From NCBI RefSeq assembly GCF_008271695.1, contig NZ_VKKY01000002.1, forward strand, positions 1,674,001 to 1,738,000: 64,000 nt of DNA, given 5' to 3'. Of this stretch, positions 41,837 to 50,528 are shown piece after piece (the stretch's first letter is position 1; each line of letters starts with the position of its first letter). The position numbers and the translations under genes were made by a program. A model generated the notes under the pieces. That model did no database searches and was not told the origin of the DNA. It worked only from the letters and a program-made list of their open reading frames with translations. The DNA is from Rufibacter hautae (GTDB taxonomy: Bacteria; Bacteroidota; Bacteroidia; Cytophagales; Hymenobacteraceae).

Positions 41837-41890
41837 AGAAAACCCGTTTTGGGGCTGTTTTTTGAAAAGCAGTCCCAAAACGGGTTTTCT
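41837..41890 (-). terminator. Long hairpin, terminator of the rhodanese operon
   Basis: Arms 41837-41857 and 41870-41890 pair in 20 of 21 positions (AGAAAACCCG then TTTTGGGGCTG on the left). It contains the TTTTGGGGCTG core of the dispersed repeat family. It lies 16 bp after the stop of the rhodanese gene. Confidence 0.65.
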
Positions 41891-41906
41891 AGCTTTAAGA
41901 GATATT

Positions 41907-42212
41907 CTATGCTTCGTTATAGGCCAGCATGCCGCCTACCACGTTGCGCACGTTGGTGAAACCTTGCTGCTGCATGAGGGCCTGGGCGGTGGCAGAACGC
42001 TTGCCGGAGCGGCAGTGGACCAGTACTTCCTGGTCTTTGTAGTCTTCCAGTTCATGCATGCGTTCTGGCAATGATCCCAGGGGAATCAACTTGGCGCCCG
42101 CAATGCTTTGCTCCTCAAACTCCCAAGGCTCGCGCACGTCAATCAGGATGGGCGTTTCGTTGTTGGCCAGGCGTTGTTTCAGCTCGGCGGCGGTGATATC
42201 AGAAGTAATCAT
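41907..42212 (-). CDS. Single-domain rhodanese-like sulfurtransferase
   Basis: 101 aa. ILIDVREPWEFEEQSIAGA is the CH2A-like motif and VLVHCRSGKRSATA the active-site loop with Cys67. Such proteins carry persulfide sulfur to thiophilic acceptors. It is the last gene of a four-gene operon; its start overlaps the stop of the T9SS protein by 4 bp (42209-42212). Confidence 0.88.
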   Translation of the reverse strand: MITSDITAAELKQRLANNETPILIDVREPWEFEEQSIAGAKLIPLGSLPERMHELEDYKDQEVLVHCRSGKRSATAQALMQQQGFTNVRNVVGGMLAYNEA

Positions 42213-44044
42213 TTTTGAAGGATTAGTTTAGCGGTTCTAAATTGGTCACCTTTTCGGGCTTTTACAAGATAAATTCCCGTGGCCAGCCCAGCGGGCAATG
42301 TCAGACGCTGCCTTGCCTGGCCTTTAGACCAGGTTTTCAGCAACTGACCCGTGAGCGTATAAAGCTCTAGTTGGTCAAAGGCCTGGCTGAGGTAGAACTC
42401 TCCCGAGGTGGTAGGATTAGGGTACAGCAGCGATTCGGCCGTGGCGAGATCATCCCCGGCGGAGGTCAAGGTACCGGCCATGACCGGCCTGAGGAGCAGG
42501 GCACCGCCCAGGTTCGCCACCGGTCCCCAGGCAGTAGCTCCGTTCATGGCAAACAGCTTTCCGTCAGCGTTCTCGTTCAGGTCAAAGCCGATGTTCACAA
42601 AAACCCCGCCCGAGGGTTGTCGGTAGCCCACGTAGAAACGACCCTGCACTTCTATCTGCCGCTCCAAAGTGATATCCAGCCAGTTGTTCAAGTCAGCGGC
42701 GGCCGGCAGCACGAAGCGTTGTTCGTACACCGGCTGAGTCCCAGGCAGACCATTATTATCGTTCCAGATGCGCAGGAAAAGCTCCGTGCCCGGGGTGTTG
42801 GTACCGGTAAAGTAGATTCTGACAGATTTGAGGCGATCGGTTTTGTTCAGGTCAAACTGGTAGGCCAGCTGCACCGCCGAGCCAGAAGGATAGCTGAAAC
42901 CGGTCTCCGCGGAACCATCGTCATAGGCATAGTAATCCTGAAGATCGGTCTGGCGCCGAAGGGTGTCGTTGTAGCGGGTGTAGAAGTTAGGTTCTTTGGT
43001 GTTCAGGAAAAGCAAGGTCTCCAAAGAATAAGGCTGGCTTTGGCTTCCCAGGAAAGCACTGGAGGGCGCCGCCGTAATGGGGGTTCTGGTACCAGCGTTG
43101 ACGGGCGCACTGCCGCGCAGGAAAGTATCCACCACCCCGGTGGTCAGGTTCCGTACCGAGGCGCGCCAACTGATGGCCGCGGGCACGTTGCTGAGGTTCC
43201 CCATCTCAGACCCCACCTGGGCTCGGGTCTCGGCAGCGGGGTTCTCCAAGAATTGCCAGATGGGCATGGAAGTGTACCGCTGTAGCAACGAAGGCAGCCG
43301 CTGGGTGAGGGCTACGTCAAAGGTCTGCAGTTGGCCCATGCGGCGGTTACGGTCCAGATACACATAATCCACGTGCCAAACATCCCTAAGGCCGCTCTGC
43401 CGCCCGCTGCTCACCCACCGGAACTGGAAACCATTGTAGAGGTAACGGCTCTCTTTCAGGGTCAGCATGACCGGGGCAAAATCAGTGGAGCGGCCGTTTC
43501 CCTTTTGGGTCCAGACGGGGTTCCAGGCGCCGTTGGCGTCTTTGAACTCCAGTTGCAGAAAGAATAGGTTGGAGCTGGAGAAATCAGGAGCATCCAGCAA
43601 GCCGCCGGACTGCCAGTAGAAGCTGAGGTAGATGGAGTCCTGGGACTGCAGACCGCCCAGGTTGAAGGGTTTGGAAGTAAGCGTATCCGTGGGACCGATG
43701 CTGGTGCTTACGCCGTAGGGCTGCCCGTCGGCCTGTAAACCGTCAAAGGAAGCCGCGAAGATAGAGGGAGGATTGGCTGCGTAGCGGTTGGTCACGGAAA
43801 CGCCGCCTCTGGAGGTCCAAAGCGCAGGATCAGGAGCGCCTTCGCCCTTGGCGAAATCGTCAAAAAAAGGAAGGGCCAGGGTATCGCCGGAGGCCAGCGG
43901 CTGCGGGGTGTTACCGGGTTTCAGGGCCGTTTTCCCGAAATCTGCTCCTAAACGGGGCAGTGAGGTGAGCGGGGTCAGCACCTGTGCGCGGGCTGTCCAT
44001 CCCCCTAAGATTAAAATCAGAAAGATGGTCAGTCCCTTGCGCAT
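42209..44044 (-). CDS. T9SS type A sorting-domain protein
   Basis: 611 aa. A signal peptide ends near TARAQ (residue 21). The middle is beta-rich (FDDFAKGEG, LYLSFYWQSGG-like jelly-roll segment; then VRIYFTGTNTPGTELFLRIW). The C-terminal about 75 residues (LLYPNPTTSGEFYLS, GIYLVKARKGDQFRTAKLIL) form the T9SS sorting domain. So the product is probably exported across the outer membrane and anchored or released. Its role is unknown. It lies 10 bp after the PASTA gene. Confidence 0.85.
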   Translation of the reverse strand: MRKGLTIFLILILGGWTARAQVLTPLTSLPRLGADFGKTALKPGNTPQPLASGDTLALPFFDDFAKGEGAPDPALWTSRGGVSVTNRYAANPPSIFAASFDGLQADGQPYGVSTSIGPTDTLTSKPFNLGGLQSQDSIYLSFYWQSGGLLDAPDFSSSNLFFLQLEFKDANGAWNPVWTQKGNGRSTDFAPVMLTLKESRYLYNGFQFRWVSSGRQSGLRDVWHVDYVYLDRNRRMGQLQTFDVALTQRLPSLLQRYTSMPIWQFLENPAAETRAQVGSEMGNLSNVPAAISWRASVRNLTTGVVDTFLRGSAPVNAGTRTPITAAPSSAFLGSQSQPYSLETLLFLNTKEPNFYTRYNDTLRRQTDLQDYYAYDDGSAETGFSYPSGSAVQLAYQFDLNKTDRLKSVRIYFTGTNTPGTELFLRIWNDNNGLPGTQPVYEQRFVLPAAADLNNWLDITLERQIEVQGRFYVGYRQPSGGVFVNIGFDLNENADGKLFAMNGATAWGPVANLGGALLLRPVMAGTLTSAGDDLATAESLLYPNPTTSGEFYLSQAFDQLELYTLTGQLLKTWSKGQARQRLTLPAGLATGIYLVKARKGDQFRTAKLILQK

Positions 44045-44054
44045 AGAGGAATTT

Positions 44055-44849
44055 TTATTGGATTGGCGTTACCGGTTGCGGACCGGCCACCCAGATGTCT
44101 ATGAATTGCCCCGTCCGGATCATCGTTTTCACGCTGTCAGTGGTCGTGGGCCTTTGCTTCAATACGGTTCCGTTGGACTCTCCGTTGGGCCCTTCCATGT
44201 AGATAACGGACCCAATCTGTAAACCTTGTCCGGTTACCAGCATGGTGGCCTCGTCTACGGGCATGCCCACCAGCAGCGGCACTTCCAGTTCGGTGTTGCC
44301 CAAACCGTTGCCCACTTCCAGGTCAATGCGCGATCCTTTGGCCACCGGCTCACCGGGCTTGATCTCGCGGCCGTTCACAAACTGGCGCAGGATGGAGTTC
44401 TCGGCCAGATCCGGCACGTACTTGATGTCGCCCAGATTCAGGTCATAGCTTTTCAGGATCATCTCGGCGTTCTTCACCGATCCCTCAATCAGCTTCGGCA
44501 TCTTGATGAGTGGCGGGTTTTTCATGTTGATGCTCACGTAGATCTTACGGCCTTCTTTTACCTTCTCCCCTGCCTTCGGCTCCTGGGTGATGACGGTAAA
44601 CGGCTGCTTGCCCTGCTCATAGGTAGAGTCGCTCACGTAGAAGCGCAGGTCTTTGTCGGCGAGGAAATCTTCCAACTCTTCCACGCTCATGCCCGCCAGG
44701 TTGGGTACCGAGATGGTTTCACCGTGGTTGGTGGTGCTGGGCAAGTACACAAAGAAGAACAGGAACAACAGCAGCAACACAATGGCCGCCATGATAAACA
44801 GGTGTTTGAACACATCGCCCAGAGACTGGGCCTTGAGAAAACCACTCAT
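44055..44849 (-). CDS. PASTA-domain membrane protein
   Basis: 264 aa. One membrane helix at about 17-36 (LFIMAAIVLLLLFLFFFVYL) is followed by three PASTA domains: TISVPNLAGMSVEELEDFL, IKMPKLIEGSVKNAEMIL and LEVPLLVGMPVDEATMLV. PASTA domains bind unlinked peptidoglycan or muropeptides. There is no kinase or transpeptidase domain. The gene starts 3 bp after the stop of the D-Ala-D-Ala ligase, which ties it to cell-wall synthesis. Confidence 0.88.
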   Translation of the reverse strand: MSGFLKAQSLGDVFKHLFIMAAIVLLLLFLFFFVYLPSTTNHGETISVPNLAGMSVEELEDFLADKDLRFYVSDSTYEQGKQPFTVITQEPKAGEKVKEGRKIYVSINMKNPPLIKMPKLIEGSVKNAEMILKSYDLNLGDIKYVPDLAENSILRQFVNGREIKPGEPVAKGSRIDLEVGNGLGNTELEVPLLVGMPVDEATMLVTGQGLQIGSVIYMEGPNGESNGTVLKQRPTTTDSVKTMIRTGQFIDIWVAGPQPVTPIQ

Positions 44850-44852
44850 GAA

Positions 44853-47552
44853 TTAAGAAATAACTTTTTTGGTGCGCTCCATGCCAAACTGCAGGATGCG
44901 GTCAATGAAATCATAAGGCTTGTACCCGTTGATGGCGGTCTGGTGGAAGATACACGTGGCCGGGGTCATGCCGGGCAGCGAGTTCACCTCAATGATGATG
45001 GTCTCCACGCTGTCATCGGGGTGCACCCGCACAAAGGCGTCTATCCGGGCGTAGCCTTCAATGCGCAGGATCTCGGCCACGCGCTTCAGGTCCTGCTTCA
45101 CCTGGTCTGAGATGCGCTGGCGCTCCTGCGGGTTGCGGGCATACCGGGCCGGGGTAATGTTCTGCCCCTCGCCAGCCAGAAACTTCTCTTCCAGACTCAG
45201 CACCTCTCCTTCGGCCAACGCTTCAGAAGCCTCAAATATTTCGTACTCGGTGCGGCCGTTAGGGCCGTAGCTGGTGAGCAGACCGCCGGTGATCTCCAGG
45301 AAATGCTTCGCGCCCTCGCGGGAGATGAGGTTCTCAATAAGGAAATAGCCTTTCAACGGCACCTCTTCCTTGAAGCTCAGCTTAAGCACGCGTGCCGGAG
45401 TTTCCGGGATTTCGATTTGATTTCTGAAAATGAGCTCGGCAAAGGCTTCCAGTTCCTCACGGGACTTGATCTTCTTCACCGCCGAGGAGCAGCCGTCATC
45501 GGCGGGCTTGGCGATAAACGGATAGCGGAAGTTTTGCTCAATCTGGGCAAAAAACGCCTCGGGGTTTTCCTGATAATCCTTCTTGAAGGCCAGCATGTGG
45601 TCGGCCACCGGCACGCCGTTCTGGCGCAGAATCTTGTTCGTCTCAAACTTGTTGATGGTCACCTGCGACGACTGGATGCCCGATCCGTTGTACGGGATGT
45701 GGAATTTCTCCAGCTGGGTCTGCAGTTCGCCGTCTTCGCCGGGTCTGCCGTGCAAGGCAATGAACACCGCGTCTACCAAGCCCTGCAACTGCTCAAATGT
45801 CAAGCGCTGCGGTTTCTGCAGCGAGTTGCCGGCGTAAAGGCGCGTGATGCCCGAGGCCGCTTCTTTGATTTGCGCCAGCACCGGGTGCGTAGGCACGCCT
45901 GCCTCAGAGGCTTCAATTTTCTCCTTAATGTCGTCGGCGTTGTCCTTCAACATGATGTTGATGGGAATCTGGTACAATTGGTGCGACTCCTCGTTGCCGG
46001 TCAGGAAAATAGGAATCGGCTCGTATTTGGTAGACGAAGACAGCTTCTCATAGATGTTACGGCCGCTTTCTACGGAGATGTGGCGCTCAGAAGAGTATCC
46101 GCCCATGATCACGCCTACCCGCAGTTTGTCCAGGCGGTGCGCGCGCTCATCGGCCATGGCCGTGTCTAATTTCTTCAGCAAGCCAGTCAAGTACGCCGTG
46201 TTCTTCCCGCTTTTCACCCGCTCAGACAAAGAGGTCCGAATGATGTAGGTCAGGAACTGAGAAGGGTTCAACCCGATCTCGGCGGCCTGGTGGAAGAAGA
46301 ACGATGACGGCAACATACCCGAGGTGGTGTTGGGGTCATTTAGGAAAATCTCGCCAGCCTCGGTGATGAAGCCGTCCAGACGCGCGTACACGTTGAAGCC
46401 CAGACTGGTGTACAGGCGTTCGCACTGCTGCCGTATTTCCTGGATCTGCTCGGTGGGCAAATCAATGGGCGTGATCTTGCGGCTGAGGCCCGGCAAATAT
46501 TTAGAGCGGTAGTCAAAGACCTCGCCGCCTTTTCTGATCTCGGTGGGTGGCAACGCGATGGGGTGACTGGCCTGGTCCTGCACCACAATGCAAGAGAATT
46601 CACGACCATTGATGAAGGCTTCAATGAGCACCTGCGTCTCGCTCTCCACATTGGTGAGGGTGAGCGTTTCGGGGCCGTTTTGGGTGAAAGTAACCGAAAG
46701 CAGGCTCAACAGTTCCTCGGGGGCATACACCAGTTTTCCGTCCTGGGTCTGCACCGGCAAGCCGATGCCCTCGCGGATATCGGTCAGGGTTTTGATGAAG
46801 TGCAGTTGCTGTGCGGCGCTCTTGCCCGTCCACTCCTCCTTGCGGATGGTGAGCGAGAACAGGCTGCGGGCCACTGCTTCTTCAAACAGCTGCAGGTTTT
46901 TCTCTTTGATGATGGACACGCCAATGGAAGACCCCTGGTGCGGCGCCTTCAACACCAATGGCAGACCAAGATCAGCCACCAGGCTGTCCAATAAAGCAGC
47001 GCGGTCCTGGGTGGAATGCCATTCCTGCAAACTCAGGATGCGGTAGTCTGGCGTAGCGAACCCATGCTGCTGCAACAAAGCCTTTTGCGCGATCTTGTCA
47101 ATGCCAATGGCCGACGGCAGAATGCCCGAGCCGGAATACGGAATGCCGTACCACTCCAGCAAGCCCTGGATGCTGCCATCCTCGCCGTACGGCCCGTGCA
47201 GGGTCAGGAATGCGAAGTCAAAAAGCTCCTTGAACTGGTGCGGGTGAATCCGTTTTCCCACGCGTGACGCGATGTCATTCAGTTCCTCCTCGCTCAGGTT
47301 GCCCAAGCTCTCCAGGTACATCTGCAGGCCATGCTCCGTGGAAGGCAACACGTCTACCGGCGGGTAGAAATCGCGGATGGTTCCTTTGTAGATGAAGTGC
47401 CAGTCCAGCAGAATGAAGTTCCCCAGGCTGTCGGCGAATACCGGCACGGCCTCAAACAGGGATTTATCTAAGTTATCGAAGACGGTGCGGCCACCGGCGA
47501 AAGAGATTTCGCGCTCCCGGGACGGTCCACCAAAGATGATTCCAATTTTCAT
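44853..47552 (-). CDS. ddl: Tandem-fused D-alanine-D-alanine ligase
   Basis: 899 aa from the ATG at 47550-47552 (MKIGIIFGGPSREREIS). Two complete ligase-like halves follow one another. The first has GGPSREREIS, HGPYGEDGSIQG, KAPHQGSSIGVS and LNDPNTTSGMLPSS. The second (from about residue 460) has GGYSSERHIS, HGRPGEDGELQT, DDGCSSAVKK and IIEVNSLPGMTPAT. The second half carries the canonical N-x-x-P-G-M-T metal-binding loop. The first carries N-T-T-S-G-M-L-P, a variant, so it may be less active or specialised. Normal Ddl is about 330 aa; inserts lengthen the second half. It forms D-Ala-D-Ala for peptidoglycan. It is the first gene of the operon. Confidence 0.88.
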   Translation of the reverse strand: MKIGIIFGGPSREREISFAGGRTVFDNLDKSLFEAVPVFADSLGNFILLDWHFIYKGTIRDFYPPVDVLPSTEHGLQMYLESLGNLSEEELNDIASRVGKRIHPHQFKELFDFAFLTLHGPYGEDGSIQGLLEWYGIPYSGSGILPSAIGIDKIAQKALLQQHGFATPDYRILSLQEWHSTQDRAALLDSLVADLGLPLVLKAPHQGSSIGVSIIKEKNLQLFEEAVARSLFSLTIRKEEWTGKSAAQQLHFIKTLTDIREGIGLPVQTQDGKLVYAPEELLSLLSVTFTQNGPETLTLTNVESETQVLIEAFINGREFSCIVVQDQASHPIALPPTEIRKGGEVFDYRSKYLPGLSRKITPIDLPTEQIQEIRQQCERLYTSLGFNVYARLDGFITEAGEIFLNDPNTTSGMLPSSFFFHQAAEIGLNPSQFLTYIIRTSLSERVKSGKNTAYLTGLLKKLDTAMADERAHRLDKLRVGVIMGGYSSERHISVESGRNIYEKLSSSTKYEPIPIFLTGNEESHQLYQIPINIMLKDNADDIKEKIEASEAGVPTHPVLAQIKEAASGITRLYAGNSLQKPQRLTFEQLQGLVDAVFIALHGRPGEDGELQTQLEKFHIPYNGSGIQSSQVTINKFETNKILRQNGVPVADHMLAFKKDYQENPEAFFAQIEQNFRYPFIAKPADDGCSSAVKKIKSREELEAFAELIFRNQIEIPETPARVLKLSFKEEVPLKGYFLIENLISREGAKHFLEITGGLLTSYGPNGRTEYEIFEASEALAEGEVLSLEEKFLAGEGQNITPARYARNPQERQRISDQVKQDLKRVAEILRIEGYARIDAFVRVHPDDSVETIIIEVNSLPGMTPATCIFHQTAINGYKPYDFIDRILQFGMERTKKVIS

Positions 47553-47880
47553 TAGGGCAAAGATACTGGTTTTTGCTCTTTCGTTCCTAGTGCCAGCGCT
47601 TTCCATCTCACGCAAGCCTTCACATACGCAATGGGGCAACTGCTCAGAACAAAGATAGCATTACGCGATGTTCCGTTTTCAGACTGAAATCAGGTAAACA
47701 GCCTAATAATGGTGATAAACTCAGATTGCCCTACCGAAGCAAGGTTTATATATACTCCTTTGGCTGTATATAGTATATTCGGCGGTCCAATTCCGTTTAC
47801 CCGACTAATGGTAGGCATATAAACGGATGTTTGGCTCAGTTCAAGGTGCCAATGACCGGATCTGCTCCCTAAATACGGTA
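47553..47880. other. Spacer between ddl and the cassette array
   Basis: 328 bp with no supported gene. It becomes AT-rich from 47690. The cassette array proper begins near the half-site GTTGGCG at 47881. Confidence 0.4.
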
Positions 47881-47887
47881 GTTGGCG
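47881..47887 (+). other. Cassette-boundary half-site (start of cassette A)
   Basis: GTTGGCG lies 20 bp before the start of the first cassette gene. It is the exact complement of CGCCAAC at 48530-48536, which follows that gene's stop codon. No paired left half is evident upstream. Confidence 0.5.
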
Positions 47888-47907
47888 GTAATTTTAAAAA
47901 ATATAAA

Positions 47908-48519
47908 ATGGGATATTATATCAGAATATTTGGGAAGAACGACCCTGAAATACATTTGGATAAAATTCTGAAAAGTCTAGCAGATGAAGGCTTAGAAGCT
48001 AAACTACTACTTGCAGAGGGTGAAAGCGCTGCAAACTGGACTTTGCTCGACATAAACAATAAAGTAGGTGTGCCTCTGATTCAAGTTGAAAGAAACCCAG
48101 TCATTGATGGTGAACTTGGCAAAGAGGAGCTCGAGGAGTTCAGGGAATCTATCAAAGAATACAAACCGACTTCAGCGGTAAAGTGGCTTGACAAATATTT
48201 CAGTAAAGTTAAGGTCATTTACACCTTCCAAATCCTGAACGCAGCATTCGAAGATGAAAACTATCCTATTCTTGAATCAATCAAGACAACGATTTGGAGA
48301 CAGACAGGCGGTATTTTCCAAGCAGACCTAGAGGGTTTCTCCAACGAGGACGGTTATCATATTCTTTGGCAGTTTTCAGACAATGTAACCGGCGACTATT
48401 CTATGGCTGTAAGGAACATGCTTGGGCAGTGGGTAAATTTCAGAATGGACTTGGGCGACCAAAACCAGCGGGAGGATTTCTGGAACGGCAAAGTACCTAA
48501 GGGAGCTGTGAAAATTTAA
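47908..48519 (+). CDS. Cassette A: hypothetical protein
   Basis: 203 aa from the ATG at 47908 (MGYYIRIFGKNDPEIHLDK). The longer frame to 47827 would cross the boundary site. No signal peptide or membrane segment. It is acidic with mixed alpha/beta character; notable stretches are WLDKYFSKVKVIYTFQILNA and GYHILWQFSDNVTGDYSMAV. I do not recognise the family. It is AT-richer than the flanking genes and closed on both sides by complementary 7-mers (47881 and 48530). Confidence 0.7.
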   Translation: MGYYIRIFGKNDPEIHLDKILKSLADEGLEAKLLLAEGESAANWTLLDINNKVGVPLIQVERNPVIDGELGKEELEEFRESIKEYKPTSAVKWLDKYFSKVKVIYTFQILNAAFEDENYPILESIKTTIWRQTGGIFQADLEGFSNEDGYHILWQFSDNVTGDYSMAVRNMLGQWVNFRMDLGDQNQREDFWNGKVPKGAVKI

Positions 48520-48529
48520 AAAGAACTTC

Positions 48530-48599
48530 CGCCAACATTGTGTAAAATTTATGCGTCGGCCGACGGCTTAGCACACTTTTTACACGAGGCCGATGTGCG
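48530..48599 (+). other. attC-like site 1
   Basis: Left CGCCAAC (48530-48536) then ATTGTGTAAAA; right TTTTTACACGAGGCC (48577-48591) then GATGTGCG (48592-48599). The inner arms TGTGTAAAA / TTTTACAC pair, and the right arm has five extra bases, giving the extrahelical asymmetry typical of attC. The loop contains GTCGGCCGAC. Confidence 0.6.
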
Positions 48600-48726
48600 A
48601 CAGTTTAATAATGTAATCTTGAAACAGACACTAATGTTTTTGGCGGCTTTATTTGTTGCGGCTGTATTGTGCACAAATAACATCGACAAGTCTAAAGCAA
48701 GAAGCTTTTCAGAAGAGACAAAATTT

Positions 48727-49203
48727 ATGATAAAACTATACAAAAGCATTGACGGACAACTCCACTATTGGGAGACTTGGGATAATGATGTAAAATCAGC
48801 AGTTGTACATTGGGGGATAGTAGGACAAAAAGGGCAACAGAAGGAAATCAAATCTGGACTTCTAACCAGCTTTAGAAAATCAGTTCAAAAGGAAATTGAC
48901 CAAAAGTTAGAAGAAGGATATTCTGAATTTGAAGAAGACCAAATTTCATTCCTAGAGATTGAATATAAGATTGATGGTTTCGGGACAGATGCGGACTTGG
49001 ATAAAAGGCAACGACTCGAAGAAAGGATGGACGAAACATTAGGCTGGACTGGACTCGGGCACACTGACGGTGGAAGCATTGGAAGTGGCACTATGGAAAT
49101 TGGCTGTATGGTAGTAGACTTCGATATCGCCAAAAAAGTAATAGAAGAAGACTTGAAAGACACTGAATTCAGTGACTATTCAAGAATATATAAAATGCAA
49201 TAA
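48727..49203 (+). CDS. Cassette B: WGR-domain-like hypothetical protein
   Basis: 158 aa from the ATG at 48727 (MIKLYKSIDGQLHYWETWD). VVHWGIVGQKGQQKEI resembles the WGR motif. The C-terminal half ETLGWTGLGHTDGGSIGSGT then VVDFDIAKKVIEEDL is a conserved-looking block. An in-frame ATG at 48634 would add a hydrophobic stretch (MFLAALFVAAVLC); I consider the WGR-like start more natural. Function is unknown; WGR domains in PARPs bind nucleic acid. The cassette starts GATGTGCG and ends CGCACAAC (complementary with one mismatch). Confidence 0.65.
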   Translation: MIKLYKSIDGQLHYWETWDNDVKSAVVHWGIVGQKGQQKEIKSGLLTSFRKSVQKEIDQKLEEGYSEFEEDQISFLEIEYKIDGFGTDADLDKRQRLEERMDETLGWTGLGHTDGGSIGSGTMEIGCMVVDFDIAKKVIEEDLKDTEFSDYSRIYKMQ

Positions 49204-49213
49204 AAAAATCGAC

Positions 49214-49288
49214 CGCACAACATTGGTATAAAAAGCAGCCTCGGTCGACGGCCTCGCCACCCCTTAACAAGTCTTTTACCACCATTTA
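49214..49288 (+). other. attC-like site 2
   Basis: Left CGCACAAC (49214-49221) then ATTGGTATAAAA; right TTTTACCACCATT near 49274-49286. The inner arms pair imperfectly. The 3' 7-mer is not recognisable, so the right core may be decayed. Confidence 0.45.
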
Positions 49289-49303
49289 AAAGAATATAAT
49301 TAA

Positions 49304-49888
49304 ATGAATAAACTCCTTACTCTCATTTTAACCTTTTTAACTGTTTCAGTTTATGGGCAAGTTGACCAATCTATATGGGACAACTTGAAAACCGTTTCGA
49401 CCGATTATTATGAAATTAAATTTCCATCTAAGTGGAGGCATATTCCAACTGGCGGGCAAGGTCCAGAACAACTCATAGAAGCTAGCGGACAAGCGCTTCC
49501 AGCAGTTTTGAATGGCTCACCTGTAATGGTTACAATTTTCTTTGTGAAGCAAGAAGGTAGAGATCTGGATGACTGCAAGGACAAATGCTTAAATGGATAC
49601 AGAAGCAATCCTGACAGAGAGTTTCCAAAGCAATTCATAGACGGTCAGGAAAAAATCAAACTGGCACAGGGAGAGGAAGCATATTTTCTAAACACTCGGT
49701 TTTATAGAAAATCAAAGGGTTTAAATCAAAGTAGATTTGACTTAGTTGTTTATTCAGACAGAGCAAAGGCAGGTTATATTTACACTATTTCAATTCAATA
49801 CGCTGATCATGATTACAAATTTGAAGACGATAATAATCTTGAAGACTTTGCAAAACGACTATATAGTTATCTAATACTCACTTCCTAA
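49304..49888 (+). CDS. Cassette C: exported hypothetical protein (PsbP/MOG1-like fold possible)
   Basis: 194 aa. A signal peptide (LLTLILTFLTVSVYGQ) ends near residue 19. YYEIKFPSKWRHIPTGGQG, then LPAVLNGSPVMVTIFFVKQ, then YIYTISIQYADHDYKFEDD fits the beta-alpha layout of PsbP/DUF1795-type domains. This is a resemblance of pattern only. Two Cys (DDCKDKC) could form a disulfide in the periplasm. The gene lies between attC-like sites 2 and 3. Confidence 0.65.
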   Translation: MNKLLTLILTFLTVSVYGQVDQSIWDNLKTVSTDYYEIKFPSKWRHIPTGGQGPEQLIEASGQALPAVLNGSPVMVTIFFVKQEGRDLDDCKDKCLNGYRSNPDREFPKQFIDGQEKIKLAQGEEAYFLNTRFYRKSKGLNQSRFDLVVYSDRAKAGYIYTISIQYADHDYKFEDDNNLEDFAKRLYSYLILTS

Positions 49889-49910
49889 TAATTTATTAAA
49901 GAAGAACTCG

Positions 49911-49974
49911 TGGCAACACAGTATATACAAAACCATAGCTTCGCTGAGGGCTCTTGATATATTCAACGTTTGCA
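49911..49974 (+). other. attC-like site 3
   Basis: Left TGGCAAC (49911-49917) then ACAGTATATAC; right GATATATTCAAC then GTTTGCA (49968-49974). The arms GTATATAC and GATATATTC pair imperfectly. GTTTGCA is the exact complement of the 7-mer that follows the next gene (50453-50459). Confidence 0.55.
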
Positions 49975-49992
49975 TTTAGCTTAAATAATAAA

Positions 49993-50442
49993 ATGATACA
50001 GGATTCTATAATTGTCAAGCAAAGACACGAGCGATTCATCAAGAAGGTTTGCGAAACAGAAATCGTAATTGGACTTGAAAGCGGGGACGGATTCGCCACG
50101 TCAAGCTCAAACAACTACGAAGACGAGGATGAAAATCCCATCCCGATGATTTGTTTCTGGTCAGAAAAGGCATTTGCAAAGGCATGCGCCAAGGACGGAT
50201 GGATAAATTATACACCGACAGAAATACCTCTCTCAGAGTTTTTGGAGAATTGGTGTGTAGGCATGAACAATGACGGACTTTTGGTAGGGACTAATTTCGA
50301 CCAGAACATGTTCGGCCATGAGATTGAGCCATTCGACTTAATACTTGAAATAATAGCAGAATTGAAAAGCTATGGCAAGAAACTCGATTTCCAAAAGTTT
50401 GAGGGTATAGAAGACTTAGAGACGCAAGTCAAAGAATTGTAA
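49993..50442 (+). CDS. Cassette D: DUF2750-like protein
   Basis: 149 aa from the ATG at 49993 (MIQDSIIVKQRHERFIKKV). RFIKKVCETEIVIGLESGDG, then FWSEKAFAKACAKDGW, then LSEFLENWCVGMNNDGLLVG match the DUF2750 pattern. No signal peptide. DUF2750 proteins have no known function but resemble small immunity-type proteins in size and acidity. The cassette starts GTTTGCA and ends TGCAAAC, a perfect 7-of-7 complement. Confidence 0.75.
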   Translation: MIQDSIIVKQRHERFIKKVCETEIVIGLESGDGFATSSSNNYEDEDENPIPMICFWSEKAFAKACAKDGWINYTPTEIPLSEFLENWCVGMNNDGLLVGTNFDQNMFGHEIEPFDLILEIIAELKSYGKKLDFQKFEGIEDLETQVKEL

Positions 50443-50452
50443 AAAAGCCTTT

Positions 50453-50519
50453 TGCAAACCTTGTGAAACCGGCATTTTGGCGGACGGCCATCGCCGCAGT
50501 TTACACAAGGCCGTAAGCC
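50453..50519 (+). other. attC-like site 4
   Basis: Left TGCAAAC (50453-50459) then CTTGTGAAACC; right CAGTTTACACAAGGCC then GTAAGCC (50513-50519). The arms CTTGTGAAAC and GTTTACACAAG pair with one extra base. The loop contains GGCGGACGGCCATCGCC. Confidence 0.65.
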
Positions 50520-50528
50520 TTATTTTTG

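Noticed and set aside
45303-46169. 288-codon plus-strand ORF antisense to ddl
   Set aside because: It lies wholly inside the well-supported ligase gene and its translation shows no domain.
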